From positions 1 to 64,000 of the forward strand of contig NZ_BFAQ01000021.1 in the NCBI RefSeq assembly GCF_002933855.1: a stretch of DNA of 64,000 nt. The letters run 5' to 3'. The DNA is from Vibrio penaeicida. GTDB taxonomy: Bacteria; Pseudomonadota; Gammaproteobacteria; Enterobacterales; Vibrionaceae. Positions within the stretch are counted from its first letter, which is position 1, and each line of letters starts with the position of its first letter. The notes under the pieces were generated by a model that saw only the letters and a program-made list of their open reading frames with translations, was not told the DNA's origin and ran no database searches. The position numbers were made by a program, and so were the translations under genes. Positions 1 through 8,954 of the stretch are shown here, piece after piece.

Positions 1-497
1 GTTTTTAAGGTCTAAATAAATATTGATAACATAATTGTCATTGTAATCTAATGAAGAATAATGAGTTTAATTTCTTTTGATACTTAATGTGTTTTATAAC
101 AATGAATATATAGTTCACAACTTTTTAATTATACATTTATATATTAAAAATATAAGTGATTGATAAATAAAGATTTTGAATAAAAAACATACGAATATGT
201 TTCATAAATGTAAATTATAGGTTTCTTATTCACTGTTTCATTAACATAAGTGCATGATATTTGAGACTGTGATCTTGTTTTAGTGATAAACCAAACTTTG
301 TAAGTAGATTTATTAGAAATGTTGCTTATTTTAAATAACAAGAAATAAAAACGTCATAGAATTCTATTAAATTAAAAATAAACCTGAATCTATGAACGTA
401 TTAAATAGATTAAGAATAAATCTCATTGAGACGTTAAAAATAACGTCAGTTGGTTTTGACGTCTTGCGTCACGCTTGTTGTAAGAACGGAGTCATTA
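1..497. other. AT-rich region upstream of phaB, no gene seen
   Basis: This stretch is strikingly AT-rich (many runs of A and T, few GC pairs) down to about position 430. It contains no open frame with a plausible ribosome site. A 65-codon frame on the minus strand (144-341) has low-complexity composition and is not believed. The right end carries two dyads described separately. The low GC suggests a long regulatory or nucleoid-protein-bound region in front of the pha cluster; that is inference. Confidence 0.6.
430..471. promoter_or_regulatory. Two dyads upstream of phaB, candidate operator
   Basis: GACGTTA (430-436) and TAACGTC (441-447) form a perfect 7-bp inverted repeat with a 4-nt spacer. 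TGACG (457-461) and CGTCA (467-471) form a second perfect dyad with a 5-nt spacer. Both share the ACGTC/GACGT core and lie 27-68 bp before the phaB start. This looks like an operator region for a pha regulator, but no binding protein can be named from sequence alone. Confidence 0.4.
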
Positions 498-1238
498 ATG
501 GAAAAACTCGCTTTGATCACTGGTTCCAAGGGAGGAATCGGGTCGGCTATTAGCACTCAATTGGTTAGTGAAGGTTATCGTATTATTGCGACTTACTACA
601 CTGGGAATTATCAATGTGCAAAAGAATGGTTCGATGAGAAGCAATTCACTGAAGAGCAAGTATCGCTCTTTGAACTTGACGTAACGAACACTGCAGAATG
701 CAGTGAAAGGCTTGAGAAACTTCTCGTAGAAGAAGGTACGCCAGATGTTGTTGTTAACAACGCTGGAATTACCAGAGATGGAGTCTTCAAAAAAATGTCG
801 GCTGATAGTTGGTTTGATGTTATCGATACCAATCTAAACAGTCTATTCAATGTTACCCAGCCGCTTTTTTCTGCAATGTGCGAAAAGGGTGGTGGGCGAA
901 TCATCAATATTTCCTCAGTAAACGGTCTAAAAGGTCAGTTCGGACAAGCCAACTACGCTGCTGCAAAAGCAGGGATGATCGGTTTTTCTAAATCACTGGC
1001 TGCCGAAGGTGCGCGTGCAGGTGTAACCGTTAATGTTGTTGCTCCTGGATACACAGCTACGCCTATGGTGACGGCTATTAGAGAAGACGTACTTGAGTCC
1101 ATTAAGAGTGGAATCCCAATGAAGAGACTCGCAACGCCAGAAGAGATCGCAAAAGCGGTTAGCTATCTTGCAAGCGACGCAGCTGCCTACATTACCGGTG
1201 AAACATTGTCGGTGAATGGCGGTTTGTACATGAGTTAA
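498..1238 (+). CDS. phaB: Acetoacetyl-CoA reductase (PhaB)
   Basis: PhaB is a short-chain dehydrogenase that reduces acetoacetyl-CoA to (R)-3-hydroxybutyryl-CoA with NADPH, the second step of polyhydroxybutyrate synthesis in the cytoplasm. The Rossmann motif TGSKGGIG is at residues 8-15. The catalytic set is Ser140, Tyr153 and Lys157. The 246-residue length is normal. The ATG at 498 is preferred because GGAG lies just upstream and the protein then starts directly at the first beta strand; an upstream non-ATG extension to 450 is unlikely. It is the first gene of phaB-phaA-phasin-phaC, followed 24 bp later by phaA. The SDR family is large, but the neighbours make the PhaB call firm. Confidence 0.93.
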   Translation: MEKLALITGSKGGIGSAISTQLVSEGYRIIATYYTGNYQCAKEWFDEKQFTEEQVSLFELDVTNTAECSERLEKLLVEEGTPDVVVNNAGITRDGVFKKMSADSWFDVIDTNLNSLFNVTQPLFSAMCEKGGGRIINISSVNGLKGQFGQANYAAAKAGMIGFSKSLAAEGARAGVTVNVVAPGYTATPMVTAIREDVLESIKSGIPMKRLATPEEIAKAVSYLASDAAAYITGETLSVNGGLYMS

Positions 1239-1262
1239 TTCAAAGTTACTAAGGATTCTACA

Positions 1263-2468
1263 ATGGAAAAAGTTTATATCGTCGCGGCAAAGCGTACTGC
1301 CATTGGCGCGTTTGGCGGCACTCTAAAAAATACACCTGCTGGTGAACTTGGTGCGGTTGCAATTAAAGGTGCGCTAGAGGCGGCTAATGTTCAACCTTCT
1401 GACGTTGATGAAGTGATTGTCGGAAACGTAGTTGCTGCTGGTCAAGGCATGAGCATAGGGCGTCAAGCCGCCATTTTTGCTGGTGTGCCAGAAACTGTAC
1501 CTGCATACACGGTCAACATGGTATGTGGCAGTGGCATGAAAACGTTGATGGACGCGGCTTCTCATATCCGAAGTGGTGATGCAGAAGTGGTTGTTGCAGC
1601 AGGCGTTGAAGTCATGTCACAAATTCCTTTTGCTGCCCCAACAAGCTTACGCCAAGGGCACAAAATGGGTGATCTTAACTTCAAAGATTTGCTTGTTTCA
1701 GATGGCTTAACCGATGTTTTCAACCAATATCACATGGGTGTTACTGCTGAAAACATTGCTAAAGAAGTTGGTTTAACTCGTCAGATTCAAGACGAATATG
1801 CGTTATCGAGCCAACAAAAAGCCGTTGCTGCGATTGAGGCAGGGAAATTCAAGCAAGAAATCGTTCCTGTTGAAGTTAAGAACCGCCGTGAAACGATCAC
1901 ATTTGATACCGATGAATACCCAAAAGTGGATGCAAGCCTAGCCGGATTGCAAAAACTACGACCTGCTTTCGATAGAGAAGGCACAGTAACCGCTGGTAAC
2001 GCATCTGGTATTAACGACGGTGCGAGTGCATTGGTCGTTGCATCTGAGTCTGCAGTTAAGCGTTTAAATCTAACCCCTCTTTGTGAGCTGGCTTCCTATG
2101 CTCAGACAGGTCTCGATCCCAAAGTAATGGGATTAGGGCCGGTTAAAGCCGTGACATCTGCACTAAGTAAAGCAGAACTATCTATCTCAGATGTTGATGT
2201 ATTTGAGCTAAATGAAGCTTTTGCCGCTCAAGCTCTTGGCGTTGTTTATCAACTTGCCGACCATCATGAAGTTGAAAAAGAAGCGATTCTTTCAAAAGCA
2301 AATCTGAATGGCGGCGCAATTGCACTAGGTCACCCATTAGGGGCATCTGGAAATCGAATCATTGTATCTCTGATTCATGAGATGGAGCGTCAGGGCAGTA
2401 GCTCTGGTGTGGCATCACTATGTATTGGCGGTGGAATGGGAACGGCTGTGGTACTTAAACGCAGTTAA
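1263..2468 (+). CDS. phaA: Acetyl-CoA acetyltransferase (beta-ketothiolase, PhaA)
   Basis: PhaA condenses two acetyl-CoA into acetoacetyl-CoA, feeding the PhaB step. The 401-residue protein has the full thiolase fold signatures: the acyl-accepting cysteine in MVCGSGMKT (Cys88), the GHPLGASG motif with His357, and the C-terminal CIGGGMG with Cys387. AAGGA precedes the ATG at 1263. It lies 24 bp after phaB and 85 bp before the phasin gene; the latter gap holds a hairpin without a U-tract. Biosynthetic and degradative thiolases are similar in sequence; placement inside the pha cluster favours the biosynthetic role. Confidence 0.93.
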   Translation: MEKVYIVAAKRTAIGAFGGTLKNTPAGELGAVAIKGALEAANVQPSDVDEVIVGNVVAAGQGMSIGRQAAIFAGVPETVPAYTVNMVCGSGMKTLMDAASHIRSGDAEVVVAAGVEVMSQIPFAAPTSLRQGHKMGDLNFKDLLVSDGLTDVFNQYHMGVTAENIAKEVGLTRQIQDEYALSSQQKAVAAIEAGKFKQEIVPVEVKNRRETITFDTDEYPKVDASLAGLQKLRPAFDREGTVTAGNASGINDGASALVVASESAVKRLNLTPLCELASYAQTGLDPKVMGLGPVKAVTSALSKAELSISDVDVFELNEAFAAQALGVVYQLADHHEVEKEAILSKANLNGGAIALGHPLGASGNRIIVSLIHEMERQGSSSGVASLCIGGGMGTAVVLKRS

Positions 2469-2483
2469 TGACTGTTTTACTCA

Positions 2484-2501
2484 TTGAGGCTACTGCCTCA
2501 A
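2484..2501 (+). other. Hairpin between phaA and phasin gene
   Basis: TTGAGGC and GCCTCAA form a perfect 7-bp stem with a TACT loop. There is no U-run after it, so it is more likely an mRNA processing or stabilising hairpin than a terminator. It could adjust phasin levels relative to phaBA; that is inference. Confidence 0.4.
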
Positions 2502-2553
2502 ATGTATTGAAATCGATTCACTCAATGGAAAATTGTTTATCAGGAGAGACACC

Positions 2554-2901
2554 ATGTACACAGATATTTTTAAAGCATTCACTGACCAAACTGAAAAAAC
2601 TTTTGAACCTTACACAAAGTTCAACAAACTAGTCGCAAAAAACGCTGAAGTAGTGACCGAGCTGCACCTAAATGCCATTCGCGCATACAGCGAGCTAGGT
2701 CTTTCTCAGATGAAAGCAGCAAGTGAAGTAAGAGATGTAACTTCTTTGGCTTCTTTCAGCAACCAGCAGCTATCTGTACTTACTCGTCTTTCTCAGCAGC
2801 TAACAGAAGACAGCAATAAACTGCAGTCTATTGCCACTGAATTTAAAGATGATGTTGAGACTATTACTGCAGACAATCTGAAAGCTTCTACTCCAGCTTA
2901 A
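2554..2901 (+). CDS. phaP: Phasin family PHA granule protein
   Basis: This 115-residue protein is all helical and rich in Ala, Lys, Glu and Leu. It carries the phasin-type pattern near its start (FKAFTDQTEKTFEPYTKFN), followed by long amphipathic helices (LHLNAIRAYSELGLSQMKAA). Phasins coat PHA granules and limit their size. The start at 2554 follows a CAGGAGA ribosome site; seven upstream codons are not needed. It sits between phaA and phaC and is followed immediately by an intrinsic terminator, suggesting it is the most abundant product of the operon. The family call rests on length, composition and context. Confidence 0.85.
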   Translation: MYTDIFKAFTDQTEKTFEPYTKFNKLVAKNAEVVTELHLNAIRAYSELGLSQMKAASEVRDVTSLASFSNQQLSVLTRLSQQLTEDSNKLQSIATEFKDDVETITADNLKASTPA

Positions 2902-2909
2902 GATGATGG

Positions 2910-2936
2910 CGCCACCCTATAGGGTGGCGTTTTTTT
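2910..2936 (+). terminator. Intrinsic terminator between phasin gene and phaC
   Basis: CGCCACCCTA and TAGGGTGGCG pair in a strong hairpin (2910-2929) followed directly by seven Ts. It lies 9 bp after the phasin stop and 23 bp before the phaC start, so phaC expression probably depends on read-through. Confidence 0.85.
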
Positions 2937-2958
2937 GATCCGATTAAAGGGTTTTATC

Positions 2959-4764
2959 ATGTTTCAAAACTTCTTATCGGACTACCTTGTTAAGCTCCAA
3001 GAGAGCAACCAGCAATGGTGGAAAGATCTTGAGCAAGGCAAGGCAGCCGTAAATACTCCTCTAAACAAGGCAATGCAGGAAATCAGCCTTGAAGACACCA
3101 CTGAATTACTAGAAAAAGCCGCCCAACAACCAGCAGCATTGCTGGAAGTTCAAACCAAATGGTGGGAGCAGCAACTAGAAATATGGCAAAAAGTAGCACT
3201 TCAAGCCAACCAAGATTCGGTTATAGAATCTGAAAAAGGCGACAAGCGCTTTCAAGACAAAGCGTGGCAAGAAGAAGCTTATTACAACTTCATTAAACAA
3301 TCTTATCTGCTGTTTAGCCGTACCTATATGGATACGATTAACGCAGTTGAAGGGTTAGATGAGAAAACTAAAGAAAGATTGAATTTCTTTTCTCGTCAAA
3401 CTATTAACGCAATGTCACCAAGCAACTTTATCGCAACTAATCCAGAGTTACTGAAACTAACGATGGAGAAGAATGGTGAAAACTTGGTAACAGGGCTTCA
3501 GCATTTCAGAGAAGATGTTGAAGCAAGTGCAGACATTCTTAAGATTCGCATGACCAATACCGATTCATTCCAAATCGGTGAGCATGTCGCCAATACCAAA
3601 GGGGAAGTGGTTTTCCAAAATGAGCTATTTGAGCTCATTCAATATCGTCCTCTTACTGAACAAGTCAACGCGACGCCTCTATTGATTGTCCCACCGTTCA
3701 TCAATAAATATTACATTCTTGACCTACGAGAGAAAAACTCATTGGTTAAGTGGCTGCTAGAACAAGGTCATGCCGTGTTCATGATGTCTTGGCGTAACCC
3801 AGGACCATCGCAGGCAAAAGTTGAGTTTGGTGATTACGTTACCGAGGGTGTCGTAAAAGCAGTCAATGCCATTGAATCTATTACAGGTCAGGAGCAAATT
3901 AATGCTGCGGGCTATTGTATAGGTGGAACGGTATTGGCTTCTACAGTGGCGTACTATGCTGCGAAAAGAATGAAAAAGCGCATTAAGTCTGCGTCTTTCT
4001 TCACGACGTTATTGGACTTCTCACAACCAGGGGAAGTCGGTGCGTATGTAAATGACACTGTAATTCGAGCGATTGAAGCCCAGAACAATCTACAAGGTTA
4101 TATGGACGGACGTTCATTGAGCGTGACATTCAGTCTATTGCGCGAAAACAGCCTATACTGGAACTACTACGTTGATAACTACTTGAAAGGTAATAGCCCG
4201 GTCGATTTCGATTTATTGTATTGGAATAGTGACAGCACCAATGTGGCGGCGAGTACACACAATTTCCTTCTTCGTCAGCTTTATTTAGAGAACAAGCTTG
4301 TTAAAGATAAAGGTGTGAAAATAGGTGGTGTTTGGATTGATCTTAATAAAATCCGCATCCCAAGCTACTTTATTTCCACGAAAGATGATCATATCGCTCT
4401 GTGGCAAGGCACTTATCGTGGTGCACTTAACACGGGTGGTAACAAGACGTTTGTACTGGGTGAATCGGGCCACATTGCCGGTATTGTGAACCACCCTGAC
4501 AAGAAGAAGTACGGGTATTGGACAAACGATAACCTTGATGACACTGCTGAAGAGTGGATGACAAATGCTGAACATCATGATGGCTCATGGTGGCTGCATT
4601 GGAACAAGTGGCTGTTGAGCTTCAATCCTGAAGACAAGCGTGAGCCATTTAGTATTGGTAATGAAGACTACCCAGTACTGGGACTCGCTCCTGGAAACTA
4701 TGTAAAACAAACATTGCCAGTGATTGAAGACATAGTGAAAGAGAAAGAAGCGGAAACCGCTTAG
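2959..4764 (+). CDS. phaC: Class I poly(3-hydroxyalkanoate) synthase (PhaC)
   Basis: PhaC polymerises (R)-3-hydroxyacyl-CoA into PHA at the granule surface. The 601-residue protein has the N-terminal PhaC domain and an alpha/beta-hydrolase core. The lipase-like box GYCIGG contains the nucleophile Cys320. The other catalytic residues are Asp477 in KDDHIALW and His505 in GESGHIAG. Length and lack of a PhaE or PhaR partner fit class I. I place the start at 2959 (MFQNFLSDYL), after AAAGGG, because eight upstream codons lie in the leader right after the terminator. A second terminator follows the gene. Function is certain; the start is less so. Confidence 0.93.
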   Translation: MFQNFLSDYLVKLQESNQQWWKDLEQGKAAVNTPLNKAMQEISLEDTTELLEKAAQQPAALLEVQTKWWEQQLEIWQKVALQANQDSVIESEKGDKRFQDKAWQEEAYYNFIKQSYLLFSRTYMDTINAVEGLDEKTKERLNFFSRQTINAMSPSNFIATNPELLKLTMEKNGENLVTGLQHFREDVEASADILKIRMTNTDSFQIGEHVANTKGEVVFQNELFELIQYRPLTEQVNATPLLIVPPFINKYYILDLREKNSLVKWLLEQGHAVFMMSWRNPGPSQAKVEFGDYVTEGVVKAVNAIESITGQEQINAAGYCIGGTVLASTVAYYAAKRMKKRIKSASFFTTLLDFSQPGEVGAYVNDTVIRAIEAQNNLQGYMDGRSLSVTFSLLRENSLYWNYYVDNYLKGNSPVDFDLLYWNSDSTNVAASTHNFLLRQLYLENKLVKDKGVKIGGVWIDLNKIRIPSYFISTKDDHIALWQGTYRGALNTGGNKTFVLGESGHIAGIVNHPDKKKYGYWTNDNLDDTAEEWMTNAEHHDGSWWLHWNKWLLSFNPEDKREPFSIGNEDYPVLGLAPGNYVKQTLPVIEDIVKEKEAETA

Positions 4765-4806
4765 TGTCTTACGAAAATAATTACTAACAACACAGTTGGC
4801 TTAAAA

Positions 4807-4840
4807 TAAAAACTCCCACATTTGTGGGAGTTTTCTTTTT
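4807..4840 (+). terminator. Intrinsic terminator after phaC
   Basis: AACTCCCACA and TGTGGGAGTT pair around a short loop, followed by a T-rich run (TTTTCTTTTT). A-rich sequence on the left also gives a U-run on the minus strand, so it probably serves both phaC and the convergent nap operon. Confidence 0.85.
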
Positions 4841-4874
4841 AAGCCATAAAGGCTTCAGAAAGCAAAGGTTTTTA

Positions 4875-5012
4875 TCAATTTACTTTTTTATCTTTTCCAA
4901 GCGATAGCAGCCATAATGACACAGCGGCAACGCCTAAAAATCCACCAATGATGATAACTGGCATGGCAGAGTAGCCCAGTACATGCCAGATAATCGATTC
5001 TAAATTACTCAT
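4875..5012 (-). CDS. Small single-span membrane protein at the end of the nap operon
   Basis: A 45-residue protein begins MSNLESIIWHVLGYSAMP, continues with one hydrophobic helix (about residues 18-38, VIIIGGFLGV...) and ends in a lysine-rich tail KDKKVN. The ATG at 5012 has a good ribosome site (GGGAGG, 7-8 bp upstream). It lies only 10 bp after napC, in the same direction. It resembles short nap-linked membrane proteins known from Vibrionales and Shewanella (from memory, the TIGR02808 type) and is distinct from NapE. A role in assembling or anchoring NapC is inference. It is shorter than usual ORF cut-offs and easy to miss. Confidence 0.75.
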   Translation of the reverse strand: MSNLESIIWHVLGYSAMPVIIIGGFLGVAAVSLWLLSLGKDKKVN

Positions 5013-5022
5013 TTAAACCTCC

Positions 5023-5601
5023 CTATTGCCAGCCTTCTACGCCGTGCATATCTGGTAATTTGTGCGCGATACCCTTATGGCAATCAACACATGTTTTTTC
5101 ACCAGAGGCCAACGCTGTAGAGTGCTGGTTGGAGCTTCTTGTGCTTTGCTCAGAGAAGTCCATATATTCAAATTCGTGGCAATTACGACATTCCAAAGAG
5201 TCATTATTCTTGAATCGAGACCACTCCCTTTCAGCAAGGTAGGCTCGACGCTCTTGAAACTTCTCCGGTGTGTCTATTGTCTTTAATACAAAGTGAGCAA
5301 ACAGCTCTTTAGATGCCTGAACCTTGCGGACAATTTTATCACCCCAATCATGGGGTACGTGGCAATCAGAACAGATCGCACGAACACCAGAACGGTTAGA
5401 GTAGTGAATGGTTTCCTGAATTTCAGCTACGATTGGTGCATGACAGCCAGAACAGAACTCTTCCGAGTTTGTGGCTTCCATACCCGTGTTGAATGCTCCC
5501 CAGAAGAGTAAACCTCCCGCAAAACCCATGAACAGCACAACCCCAACGGCTGCCTTACTAGGGCTTGTCAGTCTCTTCCAAAACGCTTTTAGTATTTTCA
5601 T
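5023..5601 (-). CDS. napC: Cytochrome c-type protein NapC (tetraheme quinol dehydrogenase)
   Basis: NapC passes electrons from membrane quinols to NapB/NapA in the periplasm. The 192-residue protein has one N-terminal transmembrane anchor (about residues 17-38). Four heme-binding CxxCH motifs follow at residues 50-54, 77-81, 138-142 and 171-175, typical of the NapC/NirT family. It lies 25 bp after napB and 10 bp before the 45-residue membrane protein. Absence of napGH means this Nap system relies on NapC alone for quinol oxidation, as in other Vibrio. NirT-like relatives exist, but the operon fixes the identity. Confidence 0.95.
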   Translation of the reverse strand: MKILKAFWKRLTSPSKAAVGVVLFMGFAGGLLFWGAFNTGMEATNSEEFCSGCHAPIVAEIQETIHYSNRSGVRAICSDCHVPHDWGDKIVRKVQASKELFAHFVLKTIDTPEKFQERRAYLAEREWSRFKNNDSLECRNCHEFEYMDFSEQSTRSSNQHSTALASGEKTCVDCHKGIAHKLPDMHGVEGWQ

Positions 5602-5626
5602 AATTCGCCTCTTATGGAATGACCAA

Positions 5627-6085
5627 TCACTTATTTAGTGAGTCGACACTCTTAAACTCGTTTTCTACAAGCGGCTTTGCGTTTGCTTGAGGAACATGAC
5701 ATTGCAAACAGAAGTAACGTCTTGGTGACATGTCTGCCAGCACGGCATCTTCGCGGTTTACGTAGTGCGTGACACTGACTTTTGTCGCGCCCATTTCTTT
5801 TGCGTTTTTCCAACTATGACAAGCGAGGCATTTATTGGCATTCAAAGACACTTCATAACCACGAATGTTATGAGGGATCAATGGTGGTTGATAAACATAG
5901 CTGCTTTCTAGAACTTGTTCTCGAGGGAACTTTTTAAAATCGTCTGCAGGGCGAGTTGTTTCCAATTCGCTTACACCGCGAAGGGATTCGACACCCCCGA
6001 TTCCACCTGGGTTTTCAAGTTCAGCAACCGCTGTTCCGCTTAAAACTGCACCCACCGACAGCAGTGTTAACATGAGTTTTTTCAT
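5627..6085 (-). CDS. napB: Periplasmic nitrate reductase electron-transfer subunit NapB (diheme)
   Basis: NapB is the small diheme cytochrome c partner of NapA in the periplasm. The 152-residue precursor has a signal peptide (MKKLMLTLLSVGAVLSGTAVA, cut after about Ala21). Two CxxCH sites follow, CLACH at 86-90 and CLQCH at 126-130. The MSPRRYFCLQCH region and the PLIPHNIRGY segment are characteristic. It lies 75 bp downstream of napA and just upstream of napC, in the usual napAB-C order. Confidence 0.95.
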   Translation of the reverse strand: MKKLMLTLLSVGAVLSGTAVAELENPGGIGGVESLRGVSELETTRPADDFKKFPREQVLESSYVYQPPLIPHNIRGYEVSLNANKCLACHSWKNAKEMGATKVSVTHYVNREDAVLADMSPRRYFCLQCHVPQANAKPLVENEFKSVDSLNK

Positions 6086-6160
6086 TCTAAATCTCCGCCT
6101 TGTGGCTAAATTCTGATCCGACCGCCGTAATGGCGGTCAGTGTTATCTTTCGACTTTGGG

Positions 6161-8650
6161 TTACGCAATCTTGGTGATTTTCACCGGACATTTCTTAAAG
6201 TCGGTTTGCTTCGATAACGGATCGGTCGCGTCAAGAATCAGCTTATTAATTAGGATTCTAGCGTCGAAGAAAGGCACAAATATCAAGCCCTCTGGTGGGC
6301 GATTTCGACCTCGGGTTTCTACCCGTACTCGAACCTCGCCGCGTTTGTTGGACATCAGCACCTCTTCACCACGGCGAAGACCGCGTGCCTTTGCGTCAGC
6401 AGGGTGGATGTAACAAACGGCATCAGGTGCTGCTTTATAAAGCTCTGGCACTCGTCTTGTCATTGTGCCTGTGTGCCAATGCTCAAGAACTCGACCAGTA
6501 CATAACCAAAGATCAAATTCAGAATCCGGTGCTTCGGGTGGTGCTTCGTAAGGCGCGGAAATAATCAGTGCTTTACCGTCTGGCTTACCGTAGAAGTCCC
6601 AACCCGAACCTTTTTTCGCATATGGGTCGGAACCTTCTTTATAACGCCATAGCGTTTCTTTGCCATCGACCACTGGCCAGCGAAGACCACGAACTTGGTG
6701 GTAGACATCATACGGTGCAAGGTCGTGACCGTGATCGCGTCCAAACTCGGCGTATTCTTCAAACAAGCCTTTCTGCACATAGAAGCCAAAATGGTGCGCA
6801 TCGTCATTTAACTCGCGAGCTTCTTCGATTGGGTATTTATCTACCTGCCCGTTAGCAAACAACATGTCGTACATGGTTTTGCCTTTGTATTGGGGCGCTT
6901 GAGCAAGCATTTCATCGGTCCAAACTTCTTCCATTTTGAAGCGTTTGGAGAATTCCATTACTTGCCAAAGGTCAGATTTTGCCTCGCCGACAGTGTCAAC
7001 TTGCTGGTACCAAGCCTGAGTTCGACGCTCCGCATTTCCGTATGCCCCTTCTTTTTCTATCCACATGGCGGTAGGTAAAATTAGGTCGGCAGCTTGAGCG
7101 GTTGCTGTTGGGTAGGGGTCTGAACACACTATAAAGTTGTCGGGATGGCGATAACCAGGAAGACGTTCGTTGTTAATGTTAGGACCGGCTTGCATGTTGT
7201 TATTACACATTACCCAATAAGCATTTAGCTTACCGTCTTTTAGCATGCGATCTTGAAGAACGGCGTGGTAGCCAGGTTTTGGCGGAATAACGCCCGGTGG
7301 AATGTTCCATATTTTTTCTGCGTATGCACGGTGTTTAGGGTTAGCAACAACCATATCAGCAGGTAGACGGTGAGAAAATGTACCTACTTCTCGCGCCGTG
7401 CCACATGCAGAAGGTTGACCGGTTAGCGAGAATGGGCTGTTCCCCGGCGTCGAAATCTTGCCCGTAAGAAGGTGAATGTTGTAGATCAAGCTATTCATCC
7501 AAACGCCACGAGTATGCTGGTTCATTCCCATTGTCCAAAGTGACATCACTTTGGTGTCTGGATCGGCATATTGTTTCGCCAATTCGATGAGTTTGTCTTG
7601 TGAAACTCCTGACATTTCTGATGCTTTTTCGACGGTATAAGGCGCAACAGATTTCTTGTACTCTTCAAAGGAAATAGAGCTCATTTTCCCTGAATTAGGG
7701 TTTTGAGCTTTCATTTGTAGAGGATCGTCATCGCGCAATCCGTAACCAATGTCTGTCGTCGCCTGCTTGAAATTGGTGTGCTTGTTAACAAAATCCCAGT
7801 TAACAGCATCATTTTCGATAATGTAATGTGCAATAAAGTTGGCGATAGCAAGGTCGGATTGCGGTTCAAATATGTAGCCTTTGTCGGCAAGCTCGAATGA
7901 ACGATGGTAATAAGTGGAAAGGACGTTAACTTTGACGTGTGGAAAGCTCAAGCGGCGATCTGTTATGCGAGTCCAAAGTACTGGGTGCATTTCTGCCATG
8001 TTTGAGCCCCATAGTACGAAAGAGTCTGCGTGTTCAAAATCGTCATAACATCCCATTGGCTCATCGATACCGAATGAGCGCATGAACGCACCAACGGCAG
8101 ATGCCATGCAGTGACGAGCATTTGGATCGATGTTGTTTGATCTCAGACCCGCTTTCATCATTTTGGCTGCCGCGTAACCTTCCATTACTGTCCATTGACC
8201 GGAACCAAACATTCCGACACCAGAAGGCCCTCTTTTTTTCAGTGCGTCTTTCCACTTTTCTGCCATGATATCGAAGGCGGTATCCCAAGAAACAGGCGCA
8301 AAATCACCGTCTTTGTGGAATTTTCCGTCTTTCATTCGCAGTAGAGGTTGAGTAAGACGATCCTTTCCGTACATGATTTTAGAAAGGAAGTAACCTTTGA
8401 TGCAGTTAAGACCTTTGTTAACAGGTGCCTCAGGGTCACCCTGAGTTGCAACCACTTTACCGCCCTGAGTTCCCACTAATACTGAACAACCCGTTCCACA
8501 AAAACGACAAGGTGCTTTGTCCCATGTGATTTTAGTTTGATCGGAGCTGGCAATCAGATTGGTGGCCGAAGCAGGTAGTGTTACACCTGCTACGGCGGCT
8601 GCCGATGCTGCTGCATTTGCTTTCACAAACGCACGTCTTGTCATTTTCAT
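6161..8650 (-). CDS. napA: Periplasmic nitrate reductase catalytic subunit NapA
   Basis: NapA reduces nitrate to nitrite in the periplasm using a bis-MGD molybdenum cofactor and one [4Fe-4S] cluster. The 829-residue protein begins with a twin-arginine signal (TRRAFVK at 4-10, hydrophobic stretch to about 29). The cluster cysteines are Cys48, Cys51, Cys55 and Cys83, and the molybdenum ligand is Cys181 in ARHCMASAV. The C-terminal molydopterin-binding region contains WHTGTMTRR. Its ATG overlaps the napD stop by 4 bp, so translation is coupled; NapD is the chaperone that binds this signal peptide. Confidence 0.97.
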   Translation of the reverse strand: MKMTRRAFVKANAAASAAAVAGVTLPASATNLIASSDQTKITWDKAPCRFCGTGCSVLVGTQGGKVVATQGDPEAPVNKGLNCIKGYFLSKIMYGKDRLTQPLLRMKDGKFHKDGDFAPVSWDTAFDIMAEKWKDALKKRGPSGVGMFGSGQWTVMEGYAAAKMMKAGLRSNNIDPNARHCMASAVGAFMRSFGIDEPMGCYDDFEHADSFVLWGSNMAEMHPVLWTRITDRRLSFPHVKVNVLSTYYHRSFELADKGYIFEPQSDLAIANFIAHYIIENDAVNWDFVNKHTNFKQATTDIGYGLRDDDPLQMKAQNPNSGKMSSISFEEYKKSVAPYTVEKASEMSGVSQDKLIELAKQYADPDTKVMSLWTMGMNQHTRGVWMNSLIYNIHLLTGKISTPGNSPFSLTGQPSACGTAREVGTFSHRLPADMVVANPKHRAYAEKIWNIPPGVIPPKPGYHAVLQDRMLKDGKLNAYWVMCNNNMQAGPNINNERLPGYRHPDNFIVCSDPYPTATAQAADLILPTAMWIEKEGAYGNAERRTQAWYQQVDTVGEAKSDLWQVMEFSKRFKMEEVWTDEMLAQAPQYKGKTMYDMLFANGQVDKYPIEEARELNDDAHHFGFYVQKGLFEEYAEFGRDHGHDLAPYDVYHQVRGLRWPVVDGKETLWRYKEGSDPYAKKGSGWDFYGKPDGKALIISAPYEAPPEAPDSEFDLWLCTGRVLEHWHTGTMTRRVPELYKAAPDAVCYIHPADAKARGLRRGEEVLMSNKRGEVRVRVETRGRNRPPEGLIFVPFFDARILINKLILDATDPLSKQTDFKKCPVKITKIA

Positions 8651-8952
8651 ACTTCACCCTCTAATTGGGAATGTTGCGTTCCAGTGTTGTCATCCTTGTC
8701 GTCTAAGTCAGTCTCGATTTGGTGATACACCAATACTGTACTCAGGACGTCCGGCAAGTTATTAATTGCGTCAATGGTGTCTGTGATGAAGCCTTGGTTT
8801 TCAGTTTCCAAAACCACCACAATTTTCCCTTCAGGGCTGTCTCCAAAAACTTCTGCATTCTCAAACTCTTCAATTCGAGACTTTGTTCGTGACAGATGTT
8901 TTGGTGACACGTGCACCACTAAGCTGGAAATATGCACTTCATTTAGTGACAT
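8647..8952 (-). CDS. napD: NapD, chaperone for the NapA twin-arginine signal
   Basis: NapD is a small cytoplasmic protein that binds the NapA signal peptide and delays export until the cofactor is inserted. The 101-residue product has the ferredoxin-like NapD fold pattern, starting [13 protein letters not shown] and containing [35 protein letters not shown]. It overlaps napA by 4 bp and follows napF by 2 bp. The acidic tail (DLDDKDDNT) is common in the family. Assignment is by family pattern and operon position. Confidence 0.92.
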   Translation of the reverse strand: MSLNEVHISSLVVHVSPKHLSRTKSRIEEFENAEVFGDSPEGKIVVVLETENQGFITDTIDAINNLPDVLSTVLVYHQIETDLDDKDDNTGTQHSQLEGEV

Positions 8953-8954
8953 AG

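Noticed and set aside
144-341. 65-codon minus-strand frame in the AT-rich leader
   Set aside because: Low-complexity sequence rich in Ile, Tyr, Asn and Lys, as expected from AT-rich noise, with no ribosome site and no recognisable motif.
450-497. Upstream extension of phaB to 450
   Set aside because: The start would be a non-ATG codon inside the dyad region, while GGAG plus ATG at 498 gives the normal SDR N-terminus.
5037-5601. Several open frames on both strands across napC
   Set aside because: They are shadows of napC; the NapC frame alone has four CxxCH motifs and an anchor helix.
6565-6855. Frames of 80 and 95 codons across the 3' part of napA
   Set aside because: They overlap napA fully in other frames and show no motif or ribosome site.
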